DNA of 7,345 bases from Myxococcales bacterium (GTDB taxonomy: Bacteria > Myxococcota_A > UBA9160 > JALSIO01): positions 1 through 7,345 of the forward strand of contig JALSIO010000822.1 in the NCBI GenBank assembly GCA_026989995.1. Reading direction: 5' to 3'. The notes under the pieces were generated by a model. The model worked only from the letters and a program-made list of their open reading frames with translations, was not told the origin of the DNA and ran no database searches. Numbering within the stretch: position 1 is the stretch's first letter; every line of letters starts with the position of its first letter. Shown here in pieces: positions 1-5,269 of the stretch. The position numbers and the translations under genes were made by a program.

Positions 1-1
1 G

Positions 2-781
2 GAGACCTTCTGCCTGAAGAGCCGGTTCTTCCACCCGCGAAACGGCGCCCGCATCGATGCCATCCGGGAGGCCATCGCAGCCCGCGATCTCGACCCGGAG
101 CTCGAGGCCATCGCGCTGGCGTCGCTCCTCGAGGCCGCCGACCGCGTCGACTCCACCACCGGCGTGCAGATGGCCTACCTGAAGCGCTGGGCGCCGCGGG
201 CCGAGCAGCCGCTGGCGCTGCGGCTGCCGCGCCTCGTACCCCGGCCGCAGGCGGGCCCCTGCCTGGCGCTCGGGCAGGACGCACTCGCTGCGGCGGCGAC
301 CGTGGAGGCCGACCTCGCCTACCTCGACCCCCCCTACAACCAGCACAGCTACCTCGGCAACTACCACGTGTGGGAGTCCCTGGTGCGCTGGGACAAGCCC
401 GCGGTCTACGGGGTCGCCTGCAAGCGGGTGGACTGCCGGGTGAGAAAGAGCCCCTTCAACAGCCGGCGGCGGGCGGAGGCCGCGCTGCGCGCGGTGGTCC
501 GTGCACTCGGCTGCCGCTACCTGCTCGTCTCCTTCAACGACGAGGGGCACCTCCCGCGCGAGGCGCTGCTCCGCGTGCTCCGCGAACGCGGGCGCGTGAC
601 GGTCCTCGCGCGGCCGCACCCCCGCTACGTCGGGGCCCGGATCGGGATCCACAACCCGCGCGGCGAGCGGGTGGGCCGCGTCGGCCGGCTGAGAAACCGG
701 GAGTTCCTCTTTCTCGTCACCCCGGAAGACGAACTCTGGGCGCCTCCGCCGGCGCTCGCCGGCACCCTCGAGGCCGCATGA
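2..781 (+). CDS. D12-class adenine-specific DNA methyltransferase, 3' part (5' end outside window)
   Basis: This gene would methylate the N6 of adenine in DNA, using S-adenosylmethionine. The reading frame is open from base 2 to the TGA at 779-781, giving 259 visible residues with no credible start, so the 5' end lies outside the window. The catalytic motif DPPY is at visible residues 109-112 (bases 326-337), followed by NQHSYLGNYHVWESL. Upstream is FCLKSRFFHPRNGARIDAIR. Both stretches are what I expect of the MethyltransfD12 family, in particular the COG3392-type branch. The SAM-binding FxGxG motif I should lie in the missing N-terminus, so completeness cannot be judged. No restriction endonuclease gene follows; the next gene is a tRNA 87 bp downstream. 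Codon use is as GC-rich as in the neighbours, so recent transfer is not apparent. The enzyme class is fairly secure; the recognition site, and whether it is orphan or part of a restriction-modification pair, are unknown. Confidence 0.88.
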   Translation, partial: ETFCLKSRFFHPRNGARIDAIREAIAARDLDPELEAIALASLLEAADRVDSTTGVQMAYLKRWAPRAEQPLALRLPRLVPRPQAGPCLALGQDALAAAATVEADLAYLDPPYNQHSYLGNYHVWESLVRWDKPAVYGVACKRVDCRVRKSPFNSRRRAEAALRAVVRALGCRYLLVSFNDEGHLPREALLRVLRERGRVTVLARPHPRYVGARIGIHNPRGERVGRVGRLRNREFLFLVTPEDELWAPPPALAGTLEAA

Positions 782-868
782 GCGCCGCTTCGGGGTGCAC
801 GCCCCCGACGCGCAGCCTCCCGGCGCGAGCTGCCCCCCTCCGAAGCATCTGGTAGGCTCCGCGCATCC

Positions 869-945
869 GCCCCCGTAGCTCAGTCGGATAGAGCACCGGT
901 TTCCTAAACCGGGTGTCGCACGTTCGAGTCGTGCCGGGGGCGCCA
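869..945 (+). tRNA. tRNA-Arg (anticodon CCT), CCA end encoded
   Basis: The cloverleaf folds fully. The acceptor stem 869-875 (GCCCCCG) pairs with 935-941 (CGGGGGC). The D stem is 878-881 with 891-894. The anticodon stem CCGGT (896-900) pairs with ACCGG (908-912) around the loop TTCCTAA, placing anticodon CCT at 903-905. The variable region is 913-917. The T stem GCACG (918-922) pairs with CGTGC (930-934) around TTCGAGT. The discriminator base is G942 and CCA is encoded at 943-945. This tRNA reads AGG arginine codons, which are rare in GC-rich genomes. There is no sign of an intron or of degeneration. It lies convergent to apt. Confidence 0.97.
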
Positions 946-1013
946 CGGAGCCGCCTTTCGGGAACGGAGGAGCACGGCCCAGACCACCCGCCCGCGGCAT
1001 TCGGGGCAGAGAG

Positions 1014-1030
1014 CTCCTCGCGGAGAGGAG
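1014..1030. repeat. Short perfect inverted repeat (hairpin) in convergent spacer
   Basis: A 6-bp stem, CTCCTC/GAGGAG, closes a GCGGA loop. It sits between the tRNA and the end of apt, where a bidirectional terminator would be expected, but lacks a U-tract on either strand. It could assist termination or be chance in GC-rich DNA. Confidence 0.35.
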
Positions 1031-1048
1031 GCGGGGCCGGCGTCGACA

Positions 1049-1060
1049 GCCACCGGTGGC
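1049..1060. repeat. 12-bp perfect palindrome
   Basis: GCCACCGGTGGC is self-complementary along its full length, in non-coding DNA 80 bp from the end of apt. It could be a protein-binding site or part of a terminator. One occurrence in GC-rich DNA is weak evidence for either. Confidence 0.3.
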
Positions 1061-1139
1061 GGGCGGGGATCCTCCCCCCATCGGCCTGTGGCGCTTCCGA
1101 CGGAGAGCAGGTGGAGGGCTCCCGTGGCTTCCGCGCGGC

Positions 1140-1670
1140 TCAGTAGCGCAGCACGACATGGGTGCGATCGACGTCGAGGCGGTCGAGTCCGCGCAGCTCC
1201 GAGAGCTCGATCAGGAAGGAGCAGCCGACCACCTCCCCTCCCGCCGCCCGGGCCAGGCGCACACTCGCGGCGGCGGTCCCCCCCGTCGCGATGAGGTCGT
1301 CCACCACCAGGACCCGCTCGCCGCGCCGGACCCCGTCGGCGTGCATCTCGACCTCGTCGGTGCCGTACTCGAGCTCGTAGCGCACGGCCAGGGTCTCGTG
1401 GGGGAGCTTGCCCTTCTTGCGCACCGGGACGAAGCCGGCCGCGAGCTCGAGCGCCACCGGCGCTCCGAGGATGAAGCCCCGGGACTCGATGCCGAGGACC
1501 TTGTCCACGGTCTCGTCGCGGAAGGGCGCGGCGAGGGCCTCCACCGCCTCGCGAAAGGCCCCGGGATCCTCGAGCAGCGGGGTGATGTCCCGGAAGAGGA
1601 TCCCCGGTTTCGGGAAGTCCGGGACGTCGCGGATGAACTCGCGCAGCGCGAGGGCTCGGGGCTCGGGCAT
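1140..1670 (-). CDS. apt: Adenine phosphoribosyltransferase
   Basis: This cytoplasmic purine-salvage enzyme condenses adenine with phosphoribosyl pyrophosphate to give AMP and pyrophosphate. The 176-residue protein matches the usual family length (about 170-185). It opens with IRDVPDFPKPGILFRDITPL (residues 13-32), the typical APT N-terminus. It carries GIESRGFILGAP (60-71) and the flexible-loop region VPVRKKGKLPHETL (81-94). The PRPP-binding signature VLVVDDLIATGGTA is at 120-133. The ATG at 1668-1670 is chosen because the family's first conserved block begins just inside it and a very strong GGAGGAGGA lies immediately upstream (1674-1682). The frame stays open further upstream, but only as a shadow of the neighbouring gene. 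It follows the LysM/LytM lipoprotein gene after 22 bp on the same strand, so co-transcription is likely. Identity is essentially certain. Confidence 0.97.
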   Translation of the reverse strand: MPEPRALALREFIRDVPDFPKPGILFRDITPLLEDPGAFREAVEALAAPFRDETVDKVLGIESRGFILGAPVALELAAGFVPVRKKGKLPHETLAVRYELEYGTDEVEMHADGVRRGERVLVVDDLIATGGTAAASVRLARAAGGEVVGCSFLIELSELRGLDRLDVDRTHVVLRY

Positions 1671-1673
1671 GGG

Positions 1674-1682
1674 TCCTCCTCC
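1674..1682 (-). promoter_or_regulatory. Ribosome binding site of apt
   Basis: GGAGGAGGA on the minus strand lies a few bases before the ATG at 1670. It fixes the start of apt and excludes the longer in-frame extension toward 1907. Confidence 0.8.
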
Positions 1683-1692
1683 GGGCGCGGGA

Positions 1693-2418
1693 TCAGGGAA
1701 GGTAGAGCAGCGGGTCTCTCGCCACGCGGGCCACGCGCACCTCGAAATGGAGGTGGGGCCCGGTGGCGTTCCCCGTGGAGCCGACCTCGGCCAGCGGCTG
1801 GCCCTTCTCGACCCGGTCCCCCTTGCGGACGAGCAGCCGGCGGTTGTGGGCGTAGACGGTGGCGAAACGCCCGCCGTGATCCACCACCACGAGCTTGCCG
1901 TAGGCACCGAGGGGGCCGGCGTGGATCACCCGCCCCGCCTCGGCCGCCCGTACCGGGGTCCCGCGCGGCGCCGCGAGGTCGATGCCCTCGTGGGGCCGGC
2001 CGTGGCGCAGGCCGAAGGTCGACGTGAGTCGGCCCCGAAGCGGCCAGCCGAAGGCGAGCCGGGCGGCCTGCAGCGCCTCGCGGCGCGCCCGAAGCCGCGC
2101 TGCCTCCCGGACGGCCGCGTCCCGGCGCGACCCGGGTCCCACCGGCCGGCCGGCCGGGATCAGCAGGCGCACGCCGGCCGGTACCCGGCGTACGTCCTCG
2201 ATGCCATTGGCGCGGATCAGGTCCTCGAGGGGCACGCCGTAGCGGCGGGCGATGCGCCAGAGGGTCTCGCCGGGACGCACCACGTGCTCCCGCGGGCCGG
2301 CCCGGGCGGGCGGCGCCGCCGGTTCCCCCGGTGGCGAGGGGCCCCCGCAGGCCGACGCGAGCAATGCACCCGCGGCCACGGCCGAAAGCCCGATCCGCGC
2401 GGGGCTCAGGCGGCCCAC
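1693..2418 (-). CDS. LysM/M23 (LytM) peptidase lipoprotein, NlpD-like
   Basis: This is a probable outer-membrane lipoprotein acting on peptidoglycan, either as an endopeptidase or as an amidase activator in cell separation. With the GTG at 2416-2418 it is 241 residues. The signal peptide ends in the lipobox LLASAC with the lipidated Cys at 24. A Pro/Ala-rich linker follows, then a LysM domain at about 45-88 (HVVRPGETLWRIARRYGVP). An Arg/Ala-rich, possibly coiled segment spans about 97-123. The M23 domain runs from about 125 to the end. Its zinc ligands look intact: H143 and D147 (HEGID), H191 (YAHN), H222 and H224 (GPHLHFE). E. coli NlpD is degenerate at such positions, so this one could be a true hydrolase. 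An alternative GTG at 2449-2451 adds 11 residues but lacks a good ribosome binding site and gives an overlong n-region; AGGG at 2427-2430 favours 2418. It overlaps the end of pcm by 13 bp, implying translational coupling. Confidence 0.9.
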   Translation of the reverse strand: MGRLSPARIGLSAVAAGALLASACGGPSPPGEPAAPPARAGPREHVVRPGETLWRIARRYGVPLEDLIRANGIEDVRRVPAGVRLLIPAGRPVGPGSRRDAAVREAARLRARREALQAARLAFGWPLRGRLTSTFGLRHGRPHEGIDLAAPRGTPVRAAEAGRVIHAGPLGAYGKLVVVDHGGRFATVYAHNRRLLVRKGDRVEKGQPLAEVGSTGNATGPHLHFEVRVARVARDPLLYLP

Positions 2419-3074
2419 CCGTGCTGCCCTACGAGGTCCACGAAGCGGCACGCGCCGAGCCGCTCGCGGACCAGTCGGCCGTCGGCCTGCTTGCGGATCC
2501 GGAGGAGCTCCTGCCGTCCCCGCTCGCCGAAGGGCCCCACCAGCCGCCCGCCCGGGGCGAGCTGCGCGAGGAGCGGCGGAGGCACGCGCGGGCCCGCCGC
2601 GGTGACCACGATCGCGTCGAAGGGAGCCTCCGCGGGCCGGCCCAGACTGCCGTCACCGAGGTACACCACCACGTTGGTCACCCCGAGCGCGTCGAGGGAC
2701 CTGCGCGCCCGCGCCGCGAGCCGGGGAATGCGCTCCACGGAGACGACCCGGTCGGCCAGGCGGGCGAGCACCGCCGCCTGGTAGGCGGAGCCGGTGCCCA
2801 CCTCGAGGACGTGCTCCGAGCCCGCGAGCTCGAGCGCCTCGGTCATGCGTGCGACCACCTCGGGGGAGGAGATCGTCTGCCCGTCGCCGATGGGAAGGGC
2901 TGCGATCGCGTAGGCCTGCTCCCACATCGCCTCGGGAAGCAGGCGATGCCGGGGCACGCTGGCGATGGCCTCGAGGACGCGGGCATCGCGAATGCCCGCC
3001 CGGGCCAGATCGCGGACCATCCGCTGCCTCGGTCCGCGGTACCGGGCCTCCGGATCCCGCCCACTGGAGCCCAC
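2406..3074 (-). CDS. pcm: Protein-L-isoaspartate O-methyltransferase
   Basis: This cytoplasmic repair enzyme methylates isoaspartyl residues in damaged proteins using S-adenosylmethionine, starting their return to aspartate. The product is 222 residues, near the family norm. Family signatures appear in order: RMVRDLARAGI (18-28), VPRHRLLPE (40-48), GQTISSPEVVARM (65-77, substrate and active-site region), SAM motif I VLEVGTGSAYQAAVLA (89-104), GDGSLG (140-145) and FDAIVVTAA (152-160), then LLAQLAPGGRLVGPFG (168-183). One oddity is that motif I reads GTGSAYQ where most PCMTs, as I recall them, have GTGSGYQ. The GTG start at 3072-3074 is supported by GGGGGGAG at 3079-3086; an internal ATG at residue 19 would remove family-typical sequence. 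The M20 gene ends 56 bp upstream and the lipoprotein gene overlaps the 3' end. The pcm-nlpD pairing is familiar from proteobacteria, but surE and rpoS are not present here. Confidence 0.95.
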   Translation of the reverse strand: MGSSGRDPEARYRGPRQRMVRDLARAGIRDARVLEAIASVPRHRLLPEAMWEQAYAIAALPIGDGQTISSPEVVARMTEALELAGSEHVLEVGTGSAYQAAVLARLADRVVSVERIPRLAARARRSLDALGVTNVVVYLGDGSLGRPAEAPFDAIVVTAAGPRVPPPLLAQLAPGGRLVGPFGERGRQELLRIRKQADGRLVRERLGACRFVDLVGQHGWAA

Positions 3075-3078
3075 GGCA

Positions 3079-3086
3079 CTCCCCCC
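3079..3086 (-). promoter_or_regulatory. Ribosome binding site of pcm
   Basis: GGGGGGAG on the minus strand, four bases before the GTG start codon at 3074, supports this non-ATG start for pcm. Confidence 0.6.
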
Positions 3087-3092
3087 GGGAAG

Positions 3093-3120
3093 AACTTAGG
3101 GCAGCCCGCGCCCCTGGCAA
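3093..3120 (-). promoter_or_regulatory. Candidate internal sigma-70-type promoter upstream of pcm
   Basis: On the minus strand TTGCCA (3115-3120) matches the -35 consensus at five of six positions. After a 16-bp spacer TAAGTT (3093-3098) matches the -10 at three of six. It lies in the 56-bp gap between the M20 gene and pcm. A start about seven bases downstream would leave a leader of only about 12 nt, just containing the ribosome binding site. The weak -10 keeps this tentative; it could let pcm, the lipoprotein gene and apt be expressed apart from the upstream genes. Confidence 0.3.
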
Positions 3121-3130
3121 GCGCGAGGTC

Positions 3131-4360
3131 TCACCCCTCCGCCTGCTCGAAGGCCCGGCGCACGTGCCGCCGCTCCTCCGGAACCAGCGCGAGCTCCTGC
3201 GCCGTCAACGCCAGGGCCCGCGCCGCCTCGGCGAGCCCTTCGCGCGCCCGGGGGCCCCGCGCGGCGTCGGCAAACGCCCGGGTGTGGAGCTTGAGGTCGC
3301 GTCCGATCGGGAAATTCGGGTGGATCGTGGGGACGACCTGCGACACGTGGGTGATGTCGCTCGATCCGATGTGCTCCTCCGGCCCGTGCCCGCTCTCGGG
3401 GAGGCCGAGGAAGGCGAGCTGACGGGCGTAGAGCTCGGCGAGCGGGAGGCAGGGCCGCAACGGCGGCGAGCTGCTCGGGTCGACCTCGATGTCGAGCTCG
3501 GTCTCCGTGGCCTCGGCCGCGCCCCGGGCACACGCCTGAACCCGCTCGACCGTCTCCCGGAGCACCTCCCGCTGGAGCGCCCGGACCCAGACCCGGGCCG
3601 CCGCGCGCTCCGGGATCACGTTCGGCGCGCGCCCTCCGTCGCTGACGATGACATGGACGCGGACCTCCCGCGGGAGCTGCTGGCGCAGCAACCCCACCGA
3701 GACGTAGAAGGCCACCACCCCGTCGAGGGCGTTTCGACCCAGCTCCGGATAGGCGGCCGCGTGGGAGGCCCGCCCGCGGAAGACGGCCTCGAACTTGTGG
3801 TTGCCGAGAAAGAGGCGGTGGGCGCGTCGCATGTCCGAGGCGTGGGCCATCATCGCCGCGTCCACGCCCTCGAAGACCCCGGCCTCGACCAGCCGCCGCT
3901 TTCCCACCCCGATCTCCTCTGCCGGGCACCCCACCACCCGGACGTGGAGCTCCTCCGCCGGGTGGTGGGCCGCGAGGGCCACCGCGGCGACCAGGCTCGC
4001 CGGCCCCGACAGGTTGTGGCCGCAGGCGTGACCGATCTCCGGAAGGGCGTCCATCTCGGCGAGCAGCGCGACCCGGGGTGCGGCCGCCTGCCCGGCCCGG
4101 TCGGCCACGTAGGCGGTCTCGAGCCCGCCCGGACCGGGCCGGATCGAGAATCCCCGGCTTTCGAGAAAGGCGCGCTGCAGCCGGCTCGTTTCGTATTCCC
4201 GGAGCGACAGCTCCGGATGCTCGGCCATGGCCTGCGCGAGCGCGAACCCCTCCTCGAGGAGCCCGTCCACGGCGGCGAGGAGCTGCTGCTTGCGCGTCGT
4301 CAGGCCGGCGGGCTCCAGTGCTGGCGCCCCCTGCCCGCCCCGAACGCGACCTCCGCTCAA
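3131..4360 (-). CDS. M20-family amidohydrolase (AbgB/PM20D2-type)
   Basis: This is a dinuclear-metal amidohydrolase of the M20D group, which cleaves N-acyl amino acid, dipeptide or p-aminobenzoyl-glutamate-like amide bonds; the substrate here is unknown. With the start used the product is 409 residues, typical for the family. Visible blocks are HPELSLRE (48-55), LLAEMDALPEIGHACGHN (99-116), CPAEEIG (145-151), MMAHASD (170-176), the dimerisation-lid segment FRGRASHAAAYPELGRNALD (194-213), PNVIPERAAARVWVRA (246-261) and GSSDITHVSQVVPTIHP (332-348). Likely metal ligands are H111, C113, E148/E149, H173 and H347. No signal peptide is seen, so it is probably cytoplasmic. No ATG or GTG lies near the N-terminus. 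The TTG at 4358-4360 is chosen because GGAG lies six bases upstream and its TTGA overlaps the stop of the preceding PEGA-domain gene. The frame upstream of 4360 is a shadow. Family is secure; substrate is not. Confidence 0.92.
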   Translation of the reverse strand: MSGGRVRGGQGAPALEPAGLTTRKQQLLAAVDGLLEEGFALAQAMAEHPELSLREYETSRLQRAFLESRGFSIRPGPGGLETAYVADRAGQAAAPRVALLAEMDALPEIGHACGHNLSGPASLVAAVALAAHHPAEELHVRVVGCPAEEIGVGKRRLVEAGVFEGVDAAMMAHASDMRRAHRLFLGNHKFEAVFRGRASHAAAYPELGRNALDGVVAFYVSVGLLRQQLPREVRVHVIVSDGGRAPNVIPERAAARVWVRALQREVLRETVERVQACARGAAEATETELDIEVDPSSSPPLRPCLPLAELYARQLAFLGLPESGHGPEEHIGSSDITHVSQVVPTIHPNFPIGRDLKLHTRAFADAARGPRAREGLAEAARALALTAQELALVPEERRHVRRAFEQAEG

Positions 4361-4370
4361 CGCCCGCTCC
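4357..4370 (-). promoter_or_regulatory. Overlapping stop/start (TTGA) with ribosome binding site for the M20 gene
   Basis: On the minus strand GGAG (4367-4370), six spacer bases and then TTGA. The TGA at 4357-4359 ends the PEGA-domain gene and the TTG at 4358-4360 starts the M20 gene. This arrangement is typical of translational reinitiation and is the main argument for the TTG start. Confidence 0.65.
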
Positions 4371-5181
4371 GGCGGGGGGGGAGTGGTTCGAGCTTCACCC
4401 TGAGCTCGGTGCTCCGCCCCGGCTCGACCACGACCTCCCGGCGGAAGTCGAGGTGTCCCGGGGCCCGCACGTCGAGCGGATAGCGGCCCTCGACGAGACT
4501 CCACTCGAAGTGCCCCGGCGAGCCGGGGGAGAGAGGTCGGCCGTCGAGCCGGACTTCCGCCTCGGGCGGCTCGACGTCGACGACGACCCGGCCCACCGGT
4601 GTGGGCTGCACGTCGTAGCCGGGCGACGCGCTGCCGCGTTCCCGGACCTGCCACGCCGCCCCGCCCGCGGGCGTGCGGATCTGGTAGCGACCCTCCCCCA
4701 CCGAGCGCTGCTCGTAGCGGCCCGGTGCAACCGGAACCACGCCGGGGGCGGTCGCCGCGCCCGCGAGGACCAGCGGCACGTGGGCGTCGGCGTGGAAGAC
4801 CCGGATCCCGTGCCGGAGCCCGAAGGGGTGGGCGGCGAGGACCGGTCCCGCCCCGATGGCCACCGCCGCACCGCGGCCGTCCACCGCCAGCAGCGCCCCG
4901 TGGCCGGCGAGACCGTGCACCGGCCCGAAGTGGACGGGGAGCGGAGTCACCCCGAAGTCCGGGAGGACCACCACCCCCGGGTGCACCCGCGCGGCCACCG
5001 GGTGCGGGATCAGGGCCAGCGCACCGAGGGCCGCCGGGTCCGGGACCCGGTCGTGGGCCGTGCCCGGCAAGGCCGCGCAGAGGAGCAGCCCGAGCACACC
5101 CGGCCCGAGCAGGCCCCGCCCGTGCCGAAGCCGGCCGCAAGGCGACGGTCGAAGCGGACGTCTCGGGATTGTGCGGCGCAT
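4357..5181 (-). CDS. Secreted His-rich protein of unknown function with C-terminal PEGA domain
   Basis: I do not recognise the full-length protein (274 residues). It begins with a long Arg-rich n-region (1-22), then a hydrophobic stretch (about 24-40) ending PGTA-HD, a plausible signal peptidase I site near 42; C35 does not sit in a good lipobox. Residues 43-134 are rich in His (ten), Gly, Pro and Val, with alternating hydrophobics suggesting beta strands. A linker (about 145-195) leads to a PEGA-type domain at about 198-266: GRVVVDVEPPEAEVRLDGRPL, then SLVEGRYPLDVRAPGHLDF, then REVVVEPGRSTELRVKLEP. PEGA domains are small extracytoplasmic beta folds found in surface and envelope proteins. The ATG at 5179-5181 has an ideal AGGAGG six bases upstream. 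The stop overlaps the M20 start, and the GH38 gene ends 88 bp upstream. An envelope or periplasmic location is likely; the role is unknown. Confidence 0.8.
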   Translation of the reverse strand: MRRTIPRRPLRPSPCGRLRHGRGLLGPGVLGLLLCAALPGTAHDRVPDPAALGALALIPHPVAARVHPGVVVLPDFGVTPLPVHFGPVHGLAGHGALLAVDGRGAAVAIGAGPVLAAHPFGLRHGIRVFHADAHVPLVLAGAATAPGVVPVAPGRYEQRSVGEGRYQIRTPAGGAAWQVRERGSASPGYDVQPTPVGRVVVDVEPPEAEVRLDGRPLSPGSPGHFEWSLVEGRYPLDVRAPGHLDFRREVVVEPGRSTELRVKLEPLPPRRSGR

Positions 5182-5187
5182 GGGGAA

Positions 5188-5193
5188 CCTCCT
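5188..5193 (-). promoter_or_regulatory. Ribosome binding site of the PEGA-domain gene
   Basis: AGGAGG on the minus strand with a six-base spacer to the ATG at 5181. It decides this start over any internal one, and so retains the unusually long basic signal-peptide n-region. Confidence 0.75.
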
Positions 5194-5200
5194 GCGGGAT

Positions 5201-5230
5201 GCCGGGCCGGGCCAGGGAGCCGGCCCCGGC
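5201..5230 (-). repeat. 30-nt GC-rich imperfect inverted repeat between GH38 and PEGA genes
   Basis: On the minus strand GCCGGG-g-CCGG pairs with CCGGCCCGGC around the 9-nt loop CTCCCTGGC, a 10-bp stem with one bulged G and only G-C pairs. It begins 40 bases after the GH38 stop and ends 7 bases before the next gene's ribosome binding site. No T-run follows, so it is not a canonical intrinsic terminator. It could attenuate read-through, stabilise an mRNA end, or hinder ribosome access. Confidence 0.45.
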
Positions 5231-5269
5231 GCCCGCCCTCCCGCGAGGATCGCCCCTGCCCGGGTGGCG

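Larger units (their letters stand above)
946..1139. other. Convergent intergenic spacer between tRNA-Arg and apt
   Basis: These 194 bp separate two convergent transcription units. I see no gene with a ribosome binding site or a recognisable product. The spacer holds a short perfect hairpin (CTCCTC 1014-1019 with GAGGAG 1025-1030, 5-nt loop) and a 12-bp palindrome, GCCACCGGTGGC, at 1049-1060. Neither is followed by a T-run on either strand, so a classical intrinsic terminator is not evident. Termination here may be Rho-dependent or rely on hairpins alone. Confidence 0.6.

Noticed and set aside
830..868. Promoter for tRNA-Arg, with TAGGCT at 853-858 as -10
   Set aside because: Only three of six bases match the -10 consensus and no acceptable -35 lies 16-18 bp upstream.
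913..1146. Small plus-strand ORF overlapping the tRNA 3' half and the spacer
   Set aside because: It starts inside the tRNA gene, has no ribosome binding site and no recognisable product.
1671..1907. N-terminal extension of apt to 1907
   Set aside because: The extra residues overlap the M23 domain codons of the lipoprotein gene and lack APT similarity; the ATG at 1670 has a strong binding site.
1056..2784. Long plus-strand open frames (1056-2027 and 1408-2784) antisense to apt and the lipoprotein gene
   Set aside because: They are low-complexity Arg/Pro/Ala/Gly translations opposite well-supported genes, as expected when GC-rich codon bias removes stops from other frames. No binding site or family match.
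4361..5140. N-terminal extension of the M20 frame up to 5140
   Set aside because: The added 260 residues are Arg/Gly/Pro-rich and overlap the PEGA-domain gene, which has its own ideal binding site, signal peptide and domain. The TTG at 4360 explains the M20 gene.
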